This document shows positions 46,772 through 57,770 of a stretch of DNA of 64,000 nt, piece by piece (the first letter of the stretch is position 1; each line of letters begins with the position of its first letter). The stretch is from NCBI GenBank assembly GCA_002270565.1, contig NQMI01000088.1, positions 136,782 to 200,781 of the forward strand, in the 5' to 3' direction. The notes under the pieces are model-generated. The model saw only the letters and a list, made by a program, of their open reading frames with translations, searched no databases and had not been told where the DNA came from. Source of the DNA: Stenocarpella maydis. Taxonomy: Eukaryota > Ascomycota > Sordariomycetes > Diaporthales > Diaporthaceae. A program made the translations under genes and the position numbers.

Positions 46772-47248
46772 GAGGGCTTACAGAAGCCCAACTTAACTCA
46801 ATACAAAGTTGTCCAGACCATTGTCAATCGTCCCAATTCGCCTCAGAGCACCATACTGCGACCCTGCCGAAACACACGCTGAACTGAATGCTATTTTATA
46901 GCACAAATTCATCATAGGTTTGCTGCAGTAATATTATTATTCCAGTTGATATAGTTAACCTGCTACTACGCCTTAAGACCTGAGTAATCAAGTTGCTGCG
47001 CTATCGCCGCAATGCTGAAAAATTGATATCTAAGCGACTAGGGGGTCTTTTTGATGTAAAAACGATTGATCCCGATGAAAATTCAATTGATGCATCAAAG
47101 CGTTAACGAAGGGTGGTTATTAAGAAGTTGGTGACGATGGAGGCGTTGCAAAGCAGTGGGTAGTGCAGCTACAAAAAGCACTATTCGGGTGGTAAAGTGT
47201 AGTTGAAGGTGGGTCAAATAAACGCTTCTGATTGGCTGCAGCAGACCC

Positions 47249-47291
47249 ACCGGTGCGCCATCCCTTTTTGCCGGTGCGAATATCCGTTTTC
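47249..47291 (-). repeat. Right terminal inverted repeat of the MULE
   Basis: Reverse complement of the left repeat with three mismatches, followed by T8 and a G run. Confidence 0.85.
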
Positions 47292-49975
47292 TTTTTTTTG
47301 GGGGGGGGTTTTTGGTCGGTTTGGGCCCTCGCACTTTACCACCATGCCATGACGCAGCACCGGTACCGGCACTAGTGTATCGTCCATTTGATAGTGGAAG
47401 GGTCGGACTCCGTACGGAGTACTTGCCGAAGAGTGAGCTAAGATAACGGTAGATTATCTACACGTGTGCTACCCAGTACTCACCCACCAAACCTACCTTG
47501 GCTAGGTCCAATGACAGTAGACCTTAGGTAGACCTTAGGTACATTCCCCCAAGATTAATTTTTGTTAGCTTGGAATAAAAGCCCACTTATCTTCGCTATC
47601 ATTCTGCATTTGGATTTGGTCTGGCCCTTTTTTCTTTTATACAGTATATACACTACAGTATACTTGTGGAGAATAAGTCGTGGGACTTCTGCCGCTACAG
47701 AACTAGAGTGTAAATCAACGTGCTCTACTTCTACACAGGTATCCACATCGCGACGAGCTAACAAAATTTATCCTCGGGGAGTGTAGACTAGTTAGTCGGC
47801 CTATCTCCTGGTTGCCTGGCGAGAACACAATAGCATTCATTAACAAACAACAAGTGACACAACACTCACACCTCCACGGGGCTCGGCCAAATGAAATGGC
47901 AAAGCTGGGGCTGATGGCAATTGGTACTTGTACGGATAGCAGGACTGCATGCAACCTTGCCCTTGCGAGGCCCCGCAGGATGCTTTTCTTCTTCATGCAA
48001 GCCAGTCTGTCGCCATCTACTCCTTACACTACGCTACACTACTGCCATGTCAGAGCGTTGATCACCATCTTTTCTGGAGGCTCGCGCGGAACCACCACCA
48101 CGAACACACACCAGGCTCGTTCGGGTGATCCGATGCATGGTCAGACACAGGCTCAGGCACAGGCCTTCACACCCGCGCCGTCGTGCCACCTAGAGTCGAG
48201 TGACGCCAGCGCCTGGAACAGCTCGCAGCCAATCAGGCCCCAGGGCACCCCCCGGAGCAGATATTGCTGCCTCCCTTGAATTATTCAAAAGCAGGTGGCC
48301 TGGGCCACCGCCCAGCCGCCAGCCATATCACCCCGGGATCCCCACTCACGCAATTGGCCTGAGCTGCAGCAGCGACACGATCAAAAGCACAAGCGACAGT
48401 GACTTGTTAGTCGTCCGAGAGACGACCTCGCGCCACCGTGGCAGATCGTGGCTGGCCTGCCCGAGATGAGGGTGGCTTACCTCCTACATATGGGCGCCGC
48501 CAGGCCGCACACCAGCCTTTTTTCTGGATAGCCCAGCCCCATACGACGCACGACATCCACTCGGCAGGGTTTCCCTGCCCTGCTGTCTCTGCTCGACCCC
48601 AGCTCATGCACCTGCAGCAGCTTGCGGGTCGATCATGTTCATATCCAAGGGCAGGGGTTGCAACCGCCCCGATGTCACCAAGATCATCTGCCCAGATCTG
48701 TCAGGCTCGGCTGTCGCTCCGGACGCCTGCTTGGTCGGAGACGGCCTCGACTTTGCGTCGCGTCTCCCAGTGGCAGCTTTGACCTCGGCTCCCCGCCCCA
48801 AGACACTGCCTTTCCTTTTCCACCGTGTCTCGCTCGAGTCCAACAGTCCTCTTTCCTTTTTCCCCGGGCGAGGACGCATCGCTATTACCCCTCCGAAGCT
48901 CGGCCCCATGTCCAGAGACAATGCGAAAATGGGAAGTGAAAGTGGAACGTCAAACGTGGAACGCGAAGAGCGCCGCCGCCGCCTCTCTCTGGCCACTGCC
49001 GTCCAACAGTCTAGGAATCAATCCCAAAGGTGCTCGACACGGTCGACGAGCTTGGTCGACGACTGTGCACGCTATCGAGCCCCTCCTGGCCTGGTCTCAA
49101 CACCAACCCCGATCGACAGGACAGCACAGGACAGGCCCGGTCCCGCAAGGTTAGCGCCGCCGCATGCTTGGGCCTCGGGTCATACGTTCATCGACAAACG
49201 CCAGAACGCACAGGGAACTACTAGTGCCTCTTGATTTGAATCACTGCACGACAGCCAGATTTTGCAGGCCTGTATCCGATGGCCGCTGGCCACTTGCGGA
49301 TCTTGCCATCCACGGCAGCGTGTTCTCGATGTCTTACTCTGCGGTCCCTCACAGGACCGTCGGACTTGGCCCTAGGACGGCTCGTTTCGGGCCCTGCCTC
49401 TGCCCTGCATGCCTCTCCGTTGGCTTCTTCTCAGGAAGTCCCCGGTGCGCATCTGGTATATTTGTGCCTGCTCCCGCTCCCTAGCCAGTATCCACCTCCT
49501 GGAGGCTGGAGCGCGCCATCCCCTTGACTAAAACGCTGCTCCAAATCATGACCGGTGGCACTACCACAGGTCCTGGTGGGCTACTACTGACAGACACCGT
49601 TTCTCGCGCCGTCTCCCCCACAGACCTCTCTCGAGCATTCTCAGTAACGCGCCCTCCGGTAGGTGCTCCAGCTAGTCCAAGCTTCATCCCGAACCTGGTC
49701 TGTATCTCCGTTTCGTGGTCGGCACCATCTCGCGGGAAAGGAGTGTCGCCACTTTGGATCAAGTCTGTATGCTGTGCTGTGAGCCCTCCCAGGCCGTCGC
49801 TTGATAGCAGCTTGTCATATATACAGGACCCATCCCGGCTCAGACCTCTACCCCGAGGATACCCTCCCTGTCTGCACACGCCTTCGATCTCTGCGTACTT
49901 TCAAAAACGCAGCACCGCCCTGGCGCAACCGAGAAGAACCCACATCCCGTTCCCACGCCTGTGGATACTGGAACG
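47292..49975. promoter_or_regulatory. Long intergenic region and leader of the MHYT gene
   Basis: 2.7 kb with no supported gene. It starts with T and G homopolymers next to the MULE, passes a pair of overlapping ACCTTAGGTA motifs near 47520-47540, and becomes GC-rich. The last about 1.3 kb is pyrimidine- and CCC-rich and has several frames of 100-200 codons with Pro/Arg/Ser composition. These look noncoding. A very long leader, possibly with introns or upstream frames, is likely. Confidence 0.45.
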
Positions 49976-52900
49976 ATGCCTCTGAGCTCGGCAGAAATGG
50001 ATCCCCTCTTTGAGCGGTGGAGGGATCAGATCGTCCCGCGATCTTTCAACGCGGGCTTTGTGACGTTGAGCTATGTGGTCAGCCTGATTGGGGCGGCATC
50101 AACGCTAGAGTTGATAAACCGGAGGACAGCCACCAAGGGAAAGATCAACCAGTACGTTGTATGATTACTACGAAAGTCATGACGGGGCTAGTGCTGACCA
50201 TGTGTCGCCGGACAGCTTGTTGCTCATTAGTGCCGCCATCACAATGGGTGGCATCGCTATCTGGTGCATGCATTTTATCGGGAATCGAGCTATCCAGATG
50301 GCGGCAGGGGAGACACCGCTTCAGATCGCTTATTCGAGTGGTTTCACGGCTTTGTCGTTCTTCATGCCGATTCTCGTCCTGGTCGCCGCCTTTGTGGCCA
50401 TCGGAACCAATGACAAGGTCTCGTGGTGGCGTGTCGCCGTCGGGGGCACACTCGCTGGCGCTGCCATTTGCGGCATGCACTACCTTGGCAACGCATCCAT
50501 CAATAACTACGTCTGTATTTACAATATTGCCAACGTCATAGGAGCAGCCTTGATTGCGGTGGCTGCTAGCATCATCGCGCTCTCGCTCTTTTTCGTGTTT
50601 CGGGCGGGATGGACCAGTTCGTGGTGGAAGAGAATCATATCAGCTGTGCTGTTGGCTGGTGCTGTGTCCGGCATGCACTGGTGTGCTTCAACAGGCACAT
50701 CTTACAAGCTGGTAGCGCTCGCTGGGGACAACAACCAGCTGTCCAGGAATGAAACCGTCATTGTTGTTATTTGTCTGGTAAGTCGCAGCGTGCCCACCGA
50801 GCGACGGTGCGATCTGGATGAAGCTGACGGGAGGGAACGCCAGTCTGTGGGAGCCTGTCTCATCATGGCAAGCTTTGCCATGTACACGGCTCGCGTCATG
50901 CAGCGCTCTGCCAGCAAGGCACAGCAGGTCGTCCTGGCAGCAGCTGTGTTCGACAAGCACGGACGTTTGCTTGTCAGCCCGGACGGGTTGCTGCCCAGCG
51001 AGAAGATAACCGACTCCTTCCTGGAGAAAACCACACAAGACTCGTTTACGGTCGCCCACCCGCTTTTCCACTGGATGTTCCAGGCGTCAAGGAACTGGTC
51101 CAGCATCACCACCATTCTCAACGGCATCTCGAATCACCTGTCTCATCTCCCGCACAATGCGCGCGACAATTCCAGGGGCGGCATCAAGCTTATCACAGAC
51201 CACGGTGAGCTCATTGACAACTACGACGCCATCTTTCGCGAGCTGTTCTGCGCGGCTGCCGCAGGGCTGGCAGACAAGATGAAGACGCAGCTGACCAACG
51301 TTGGGGTCTTGTGGGACGAGATCCTGCCGACCGGTGCGGGTGGGCGGGCTCAAGCGCAAGCCCACCAGAACCAGCAAGGCGCCCAGCAGGAGGCCGGCGG
51401 CGAAGGCCAGGCGCAGCGTGGGACGGATGTTGCCCAAGGTGCGAGCCTCGAGGACCTGGCAGAGAAGGGTGTGGTCCGCCAAGCGTACACGGAGTTTGGG
51501 CGAGGCAGCCTCATGTTCCTAGTGCGGCGTGTCGAGAACACACGGGACATGGAGAGCCTGGCCGCGGCGGGCTACAGGTTCGCCGAGCTGCACCAGGTCA
51601 GCGGCATCATCGGGTCGACGATGCAGATCAAGACACGGAGCATCGAGAACAAGCTGCGAACAATGGCGGCATTTGTGGAGAACAATGCTATGCTGGAGCC
51701 CGGAGTCCACGTGGGGTTCTTTGGCGTACAGGCGCGGGTGAACAATGCGTATGGGTTCCAAGTGCTAGCCCGGCGCAACGCGCGCAACCTGCTGCCGTCG
51801 GTGCAGATGCCACTGGCACGTCTGGACGCGTGGCAGGTGAACTTCCTCCGGCAGTTTGAGCGCATGACGCCCCACCACATCGCCAGGCGGCTCGCTGGGC
51901 TGAAGAACATCTCGCACAAGGAGATGATGTTTGCCTCGCAGCTGACGGACTGCATCGACTCGCTGCGCGGGTGGGTCGAGGACGGCATCTTTGAGGAGGC
52001 GGTTCTCTGCTCCAAGACGGTCGAGGTGCCGTGCCGACCGGCGTCTGCAGGGGCGTCGCCGGGAACCTGTACTCTGATCCCGTTCAGGATCGTGGTGCCA
52101 ATCCACCTGAACGTGGAGAGTCCCAAGTGCGAGTTCGTACCGCTCAATATGTTCAAGGTGCACCAGCTCGTGTACAAGGACTCGCCGAACCACCTGGCAT
52201 TCACGCGGTCGGTGCACCGTGAGCTGGCGCCCATCATCAACGCAGTGCCGGCGGGGTCGGCAACGAGGGGGGCCAGAGGGGCTGGGACGGCGATGTCGCA
52301 CTCGAGGCGGGCTTCGCTCAGGGACGGCAGGATGACAGGCCGGCTGTTCACGCACGGACGGGCGCAGGCGACGAGCAAGGGGCGGGGCGGGGCGGTGGAT
52401 GGAGATGGCGTGCCGATCCCGACGACGCTGCACCGGTCGTCGTCGTGGGGGGCGGAGTCGGGCAAGTCGAGCTCGACGCTGAAGCTGTGGACCGGCAGGG
52501 CGAGCAACGGGGGCGAGACGAGCCCCGGGGTAGGGTCGGTGGACACTGCGTCGGAGGCGGGGCTGCACGGGATGGCACCACCGGCGTACGCCATGGAGGA
52601 GCTACACTCGCCCATGGCGCCGCTGCCGTCGCCGTCGCCGCCGCCGCCGGCCATGAGCACGGCGCCACAGCAAGCACCGTCGTTTGGCGGGATCATGGTA
52701 TCGCAGGAGATCACGGTCAACGTGCAGCGGGCGGGCGATGTGACCGAGGGTTCGGGTGGCAGCCCGTACAGCGGGCAGGGCGCGCAGCCGTTCTCTCGGG
52801 CCGGCTCGTCGCTGCTGCGGAGAAGAGCGAGCGAGGGCGGCGGGCACGGCGATGTGGGGCTGGGCATGACGGTCGGGGCGGGCATGGCCGGGGCGGGGGG

Positions 52901-53084
52901 CGGCATGTCGGAGACCAGGAGCCACCGCGGGATGGAGATGAGGCCGATGGGCGGCCACGGTAACGACCGACTGAGTGTGCACATTGGGTGCGGGGTGCAG
53001 GTGTCGAACGTGGAGGCGGAGAAGCTGACGGAGGCGCCGACGTTTGTGGACGAGCTCTTTGGGTTCTGTGTGGAGGGCAGGTGA
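49976..53084 (+). CDS. MHYT-domain integral membrane sensor protein
   Basis: Exons 49976-50151, 50216-50777 and 50844-53084 encode 992 residues. Introns are 64 bp (GTACGT, GCTGAC, GGACAG) and 66 bp (GTAAGT, GCTGAC, CGCCAG). About seven hydrophobic spans cover residues 1-270. Three MHYT motifs sit at the edge of alternate spans: MHFIGN (Met77), MHYLGN (Met146) and MHWCAS (Met212), spaced 66-69 residues as in the bacterial 7TM-MHYT domain, which is thought to bind copper and sense O2, CO or NO. After a segment SKAQQVVLAAAVFDKHGRLL comes a 700-residue cytoplasmic part with no domain I know. It contains GFFGVQARVNNAYGFQVLAR and HHIARRLAGLKNISHKEMMF, and ends in Gly/Ser/Pro-rich disorder. Its function in fungi is not established. 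Confidence 0.85.
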
Positions 53085-53318
53085 GACGTGACTGTTGTTG
53101 TTACTTGTCTCTGTCTATATATATTATCCATGTTTATATTTAGACGTGTAATGGTTATGGATGTGTATGATTACAAGCGTATTCTTATTCGATGACACAC
53201 CCCTATACATGGGCAGTGATGAATCTGATCTGACTGGCTGTAGGTGTGTGTGAGGGCCTGAGTATCGTGTGCCCTGAGTTGAAGTGAGAATATATCATGT
53301 AGAGTGCCCCCCACCGGG

Positions 53319-53965
53319 CAGCTGAACACCCCCCCCCTATTGAACACGTTATCAACACCAACTCCTCCCCATCGTCGCCAACTTTAACTAGCTATAACTT
53401 TATGAAATAATTTTTCCTCTGCACCGGATTAATTGCAATAGATTCAGAATCATCTTGCAAATCTAGTATTTAACTTGCCCTGAAGAGTTTCTATAATAGG
53501 GATATAACTTTGCACGAAGTAGTAAAGCAATATAAAGTCCCGCTATCTATATTATTTACTTGAAAAAACGGCTATTCTTTATAAATTTATATAAATAAAG
53601 CCTAATTAAAGCTATTGCTAGCTATAAAGTAGTTAATTATTAACTAGATTCTAGCAGAGGAATGCTAGAAATGCCCTCCCTTAAAGGCTATAATCTACCG
53701 CTTTATAAAGGCCCTGCTAGATATTCTCAGCTATAATAAGAGGCTGGGTAAGAACTAGATTAATTGCTTTCTCACTTATTATCTTTAAGTATAAATAAAG
53801 CCTAGCATTCCTCTTAATGCTAGCTAAATTAAATCTATTATAAAAGAGGAGCTAGAAGGGTTTTATAGCTAGCTAAGGGCTATTATAAGGAAGAAGTTTA
53901 TTATGCTAGATTATATTATTAACATTAATAAGATTAGCTTTTAGGGCTACTAAATTTAAAAGTAA
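53319..53965 (+). mobile_element. 5' remnant of a pogo/Fot1-like DNA transposon
   Basis: From CAGCTGAACACC at 53319 the sequence turns AT-rich. The plus strand then reads like the N-terminal half of a pogo-type transposase broken by stops, including IKPSIPLNAS and KEELEGFYS followed by RKKFIMLDYIININ, where an MDE-like acidic motif would be expected. It breaks off at the undetermined base 53966, so the 3' half and right terminal repeat are missing here. The family call rests on the pattern of the ancestral sequence as read through the stops. Confidence 0.55.
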
Positions 53966-53996
53966 NGGGGTCGGGGTTGGGGTTGGGGTTTGGGGT
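53966..53996 (+). repeat. Undetermined base and GGGGTT-type repeat
   Basis: A single N at 53966 is followed by G-rich units of the GGGGTT type up to 53996. It marks the junction between the transposon remnant and GC-rich sequence, and may be an assembly join. It is not the fungal telomere repeat TTAGGG. Confidence 0.7.
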
Positions 53997-54600
53997 GCTA
54001 GATTGGGGAACCCGAGATCTTGGCACCATCTCAGCCTCTGTCCCTATCCAGCCTAACGCCCATGGTCCGTCCCTACGATGGATGCTCGACGGCGTTGTGC
54101 CGCACCGCACCGCACCGCACCGCACCAAAACGCAAGCTCCCACGATGCTCTCGTAGCCGGGCTGGCGGCCTGCCGAGGACGCGACCAAGACGCAGAGGGA
54201 GAGAGAGGCGCTGGGAACTGGCGAGGCACCACCAAGGCTCACAGAACTCCGCCTCGCCGCTGTCCAACGTCATTATTTGGTCGATAGGGCCCACCCATCA
54301 CGCTGGCCTCAGGTCGACTTCCAGCCACAGAACTGATAAAAAAGTATTCGCACCTCCAGACAGGCGAGACTTCTACAGGCCAGCCGCCGGTCCCCACAAG
54401 GATCGCAGCCTCCCCCTTCTCCTGGGCACACACATAGTGCACATCATTCCTGCATCGGCCCAAAGATCCCCACGACGCTTTCTCGCCTGCTCGCCTGGCC
54501 CTGGCTGCCACAACCTATACATGTATGTTACTCGAAATTTATTGTCACTACTCGGGGCGCCCCTCCCACCGGCTTCCCTCGCCTGCTCACTCTCCGTCCC

Positions 54601-54632
<32 letters not shown>

Positions 54633-55046
54633 TTTTCCTTTTCTTTCCCTCTTCTCTTATTCCTTCTTCCCTCCTCACCCCTCCTCACCCCTCCTCAACC
54701 GCTACAGCCAACGTTGACGACGATTGCACCACCCAGCTGGCTGACTGGCGACCCCTCCTCGCAGTGCTATATATCTATACAGACAGACAACGCACACTCA
54801 CCCGTGCTGCTTGCTGTCCGAGACCCTCGGAGCCAGCCTCACTCCTTGGTCCCCATAATTGAGCCTCTCGACTATCTCCGGACGCAACCCTCGGTCCCTT
54901 CCCCGACCCGCCCTCCTGCTGCCCCCAATCTGCCGCATCGCCAAGCCACCCTAACCCAAAGGCCTCGTCCGCGCCTTCGTGCCAGCGCACGCACACACAC
55001 ACCTCCGCCTCTGCCTCTTGGTCTCCTCCCAGCAGCCACTCGCGCC
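53997..55046 (+). promoter_or_regulatory. GUT2 upstream region and leader
   Basis: About 1 kb holding a CCGCA repeat (CGCACCGCACC units at 54100-54125), a 66-base pyrimidine tract (listed) and a CCGCC-rich leader before the ATG. An open frame runs in from 54525 in phase with GUT2, but it reads low-complexity Ser/Phe/Pro and precedes the mitochondrial presequence, so I take it as leader. Confidence 0.5.
54598..54663 (+). repeat. TTTTTC-rich pyrimidine tract
   Basis: 66 bases of nearly pure T and C, including repeated TTTTTC units, in the GUT2 upstream region. Such CT-boxes are common just upstream of transcription starts in filamentous fungi. Confidence 0.85.
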
Positions 55047-57216
55047 ATGTCTGGCTTCACAAGAGCACGCCCAGGCCTGCTCCGCAGGCTCGCCCTGCCC
55101 GTCGGTCTTGCCACCGCCGGTGGAGGCCTGCTCTTCTACGTCTACCGGCCGCGCAACATCCCCGGCCATGAGGCCGCCGCGGTTCCCCCGCCCATCTACG
55201 GCGCAGACGGCACCTTCAAGCTGCCCAAGTTCCCCCGCGTCAGGTCTCGCCTCGAGCAGATATCAGACCTCAAGAAGAGCGCCAGCTCCGGGGCCGGCCC
55301 CGCTGATGAGTACGACATGCTCGTCATCGGTGGCGGCGCAACTGGCACGGGCGTCGCCCTCGACGCTGCTACCCGCGGCCTCAGGGTCGCTGTCGTCGAG
55401 CGCGACGACTTCAGCTCCGGCACCAGCAGCAAGAGCACCAAGCTGGTCCACGGCGGCGTCCGCTACCTCGAGAAGGCTGTCTGGAACCTGGATTACAACC
55501 AGTACCAGCTGGTCAGGGAGGCCCTCAAGGAGCGCAAGTACTTCCTACAGACCGCCCCCCACCTGAGCTCCTGGCTGCCCATCATGCTGCCCCTCGACAA
55601 GTGGTGGAAGGCCCCCTACTACTGGGCCGGCACCAAGTTCTACGACTTCCTGGCCGGCAGCGAGGGCATCGAGAGCTCCTACTTCCTCACAAAGAGCAAG
55701 GCCATCGACGCCTTCCCCATGCTCAAGAGGACCGACCTGGTCGGCGCCCTCGTCTACTACGACGGCGCCCACAACGACTCCCGCATGAACGTGTCCATCG
55801 CCATGACCGCCGCCCTCTACGGTGCCACCGTCGTTAACCACCTCGAGGTCACCGGCCTGGACAAGGACGCCAACGGCAGACTATCGGGCGCGAGGCTCAA
55901 GGACCTGGTCCCCCAGAGGGACGGCAAGTCCGCCGAGGAGTTCCACGTCAAGGCAAAGTGCATCATCAACTGCACGGGTCCCTTCTCCGACGGCATCCGG
56001 AAGCTCGACGAGCCGGGCTGCAAGGAGATCGTCGCCCCTGCCTCGGGCGTGCACGTCATCCTGCCCGGGTACTACAGCCCCGCCAAGATGGGCCTGATCG
56101 ACCCCTCCACCTCGGACGGCCGTGTCATCTTCTTCCTGCCATGGCAGGGCAACACCATCGCCGGCACCACCGACAAGCCGGCCAGGGTCACCAAGGACCC
56201 CATGCCCGACGAGGAGTCCATCCAGTGGATCCTCAAGGAGATCAGCAACTACCTCTCGCCTGACATCGTCGTGCGCCGCGGTGACGTCCTGGCTGCCTGG
56301 TCCGGCCTGCGCCCGCTCGTCAAGGACCCAAAGGCCAAGAACACCGAGTCCCTCGTCCGCAACCATCTCATCGACATCTCCGAGTCCGGCCTCATCACAT
56401 GCGCCGGTGGCAAGTGGACAACCTACCGGCAGATGGCCGAGGAGTGCGTCGATGCCGCCATCAAGGAGTTTGGCCTGCAGACCCGGCCAGTCCCCAACGC
56501 CCCCCGTGTGAGCGGTACCGATGCCATCGATGACGGCGCCATCCTAGACGGCTCGTGCCAATCCCACAGGGTCAGGCTGATTGGCGCACACGGCTGGAGC
56601 CGGACGCTCTTCATCAACCTGATCCAGCACTACGGCGTCGAGACCGAGGTCGCGAAGCACCTCTGCGAGAACTATGGTGACCGCGCGTGGGTTGTTGCCG
56701 CCCTGTGTCGCCCCACTGACAAGCGCTTCCCCGCGCGCGGCGAGCGCATCTCTCAACTGTACCCATATGTAGACGGTGAGATCCGGTATGCCGTCCGTCA
56801 CGAGTACGCTCAGACCGCCGTGGATGTCCTGGCCCGGAGGATGAGACTGGCCTTCCTCAACGCTCAGGCAGCCCTCGAGTGCCTGCCCCAAGTGATTGAC
56901 ATCATGGCCTCGGAGCTGTCATGGGACAAGAGGCGCCAGGATGTCGAATGGAAAGATAGTAAGCAACTGAAGGCCCCCCTCCCACCACCAACCTCCCCGC
57001 TGAGCAAGCTCGCGCTCCCCCCCCCCGACTCGCCAAGTTCAAGTTGATGCATCGAACTAACTCTCCACAGCCGTCGCCTACTTGGAAACTATGGGCCTGC
57101 CCAAGCCGATGTTGAGCGCGACGCGGAGTCAGGTCGAACAAGGCAAGCTTGACTTCAGCAAAGGGCTGGAGTACAAGATGTACTCGAGGCACGACAAGCC
57201 CGCAGACGAGGAGTAG
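55047..57216 (+). CDS. GUT2: FAD-dependent glycerol-3-phosphate dehydrogenase, mitochondrial
   Basis: Exons 55047-56958 and 57071-57216 (112-bp intron GTAAGC..CCACAG) encode 685 residues. The N-terminus MSGFTRARPGLLRRLALPVG is a targeting sequence followed by a short hydrophobic anchor to residue 31. The FAD-binding Rossmann motif GGGATGTG is at residues 95-102, preceded by EYDMLVI. Family signatures SSGTSSKSTKLVHGGVRYLE and LPWQGNTIAGTTDKP are present, as is AGGKWTTYRQMAEE. The C-terminal domain includes YVDGEIRYAVRHEYAQTAVD, and the spliced end is DTVAYLETMGLPKPMLSATR onward. It oxidises glycerol-3-phosphate to dihydroxyacetone phosphate on the outer face of the inner membrane and feeds electrons to ubiquinone, for glycerol use and the glycerophosphate shuttle. 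Confidence 0.97.
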
Positions 57217-57770
57217 ACAAGATACGTCCTTGCCTCCACGGGCAGGAGCACGGGGTTTAGGTTTGGTTCCGGGTCGGGATAGCTGGCAGCATCGGAGTCG
57301 GCGTTTGGATAGAAGGCGACTCGAGAGAGTGGAAGGGAGCTAGCTGACTCTTGACTGAGCGTCGCATTTACCCTCCACGAGACTGCGCCCGTTGGTTTGG
57401 CCGCAGCATCAGCTAGCATCATAGGAGGGTTTTTGGACCAGTCTAGGCGAGGGCCTACTTTGTATGTGTATAAGTGTAGATGTCTCCCGTGTAAGTATGC
57501 CTGTGAGTGTATATACTCGAGTGATATATTTACATGTGTGTATGTTTGTATGTGTATATTATGCTTGTTCTTTTGGGTATATGATGACGGGAGAGATAGA
57601 GTCCCCAGCCCACATTTGGCGCACCCCATGATCCAACACAGGGCGATTTGATACTAACACACCAGTATAAGCTATCCAGTATTCTCTAAAAGCGGTTTTA
57701 AAGAAATCTAGCATTTTGGTGTTTCTTACGCTACAATATAGCGGCATGGGGCACCATTTAAGGAGATCTT
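57217..57770. other. GUT2 3' region
   Basis: Noncoding sequence with TGTGTA-rich stretches near 57465-57560, probably containing the GUT2 polyadenylation sites. The composition changes abruptly to AT-rich near 57770. Confidence 0.5.

Larger units (their letters stand above)
46323..46916 (+). mobile_element. Solo LTR (copy A) nested in the MULE
   Basis: 594 bp starting TGTTAAACGG and ending TCATCATA, flanked by a 5-bp direct repeat GGTTT (46318-46322 and 46917-46921). It is about 95% alike by eye to the copy at 59486-60057. It carries three 25-bp tandem units near the 5' end, a TATATAAG box at 46764-46771, and no primer-binding site or gag/pol after it, so it is a solo LTR left by recombination. 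It is not AT-enriched, unlike the surrounding MULE, so it probably arrived after the MULE was mutated. Confidence 0.8.
43686..47291 (-). mobile_element. Decayed Mutator-like element (MULE), interrupted by a solo LTR
   Basis: The ends are matching 43-bp inverted repeats (43686-43728 and 47249-47291) beginning GAAAACGGATATTCGCACCG. They differ at three positions, all C-to-T or G-to-A type. Ten T residues lie left and eight right of the element, consistent with an 8-9 bp target duplication as MULEs make, though a homopolymer cannot prove it. Inside, the minus strand carries a broken transposase. Without the nested LTR and its 5-bp duplication the element would be about 3.0 kb. Stop codons at former Gln codons and AT enrichment point to RIP. 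Confidence 0.75.

Noticed and set aside
46616..46882. 88-codon frame in LTR copy A, also present in copy B
   Set aside because: It is open in both copies only because the LTRs are nearly identical; it spans the TATA box and presumed transcription start, so it is not a gene.
48635..49234. About 200-codon frame upstream of the MHYT gene
   Set aside because: Low-complexity Ser/Arg/Pro sequence without motifs; more likely leader or promoter.
53967..53996. Telomere-like repeat
   Set aside because: The unit is GGGGTT-like and very short; ascomycete telomeres are normally TTAGGG, and normal genes lie on both sides.
54525..55046. N-terminal extension of GUT2 in the same frame
   Set aside because: It would put 174 low-complexity residues from a pyrimidine tract in front of a good mitochondrial presequence at MSGFTRARPG.
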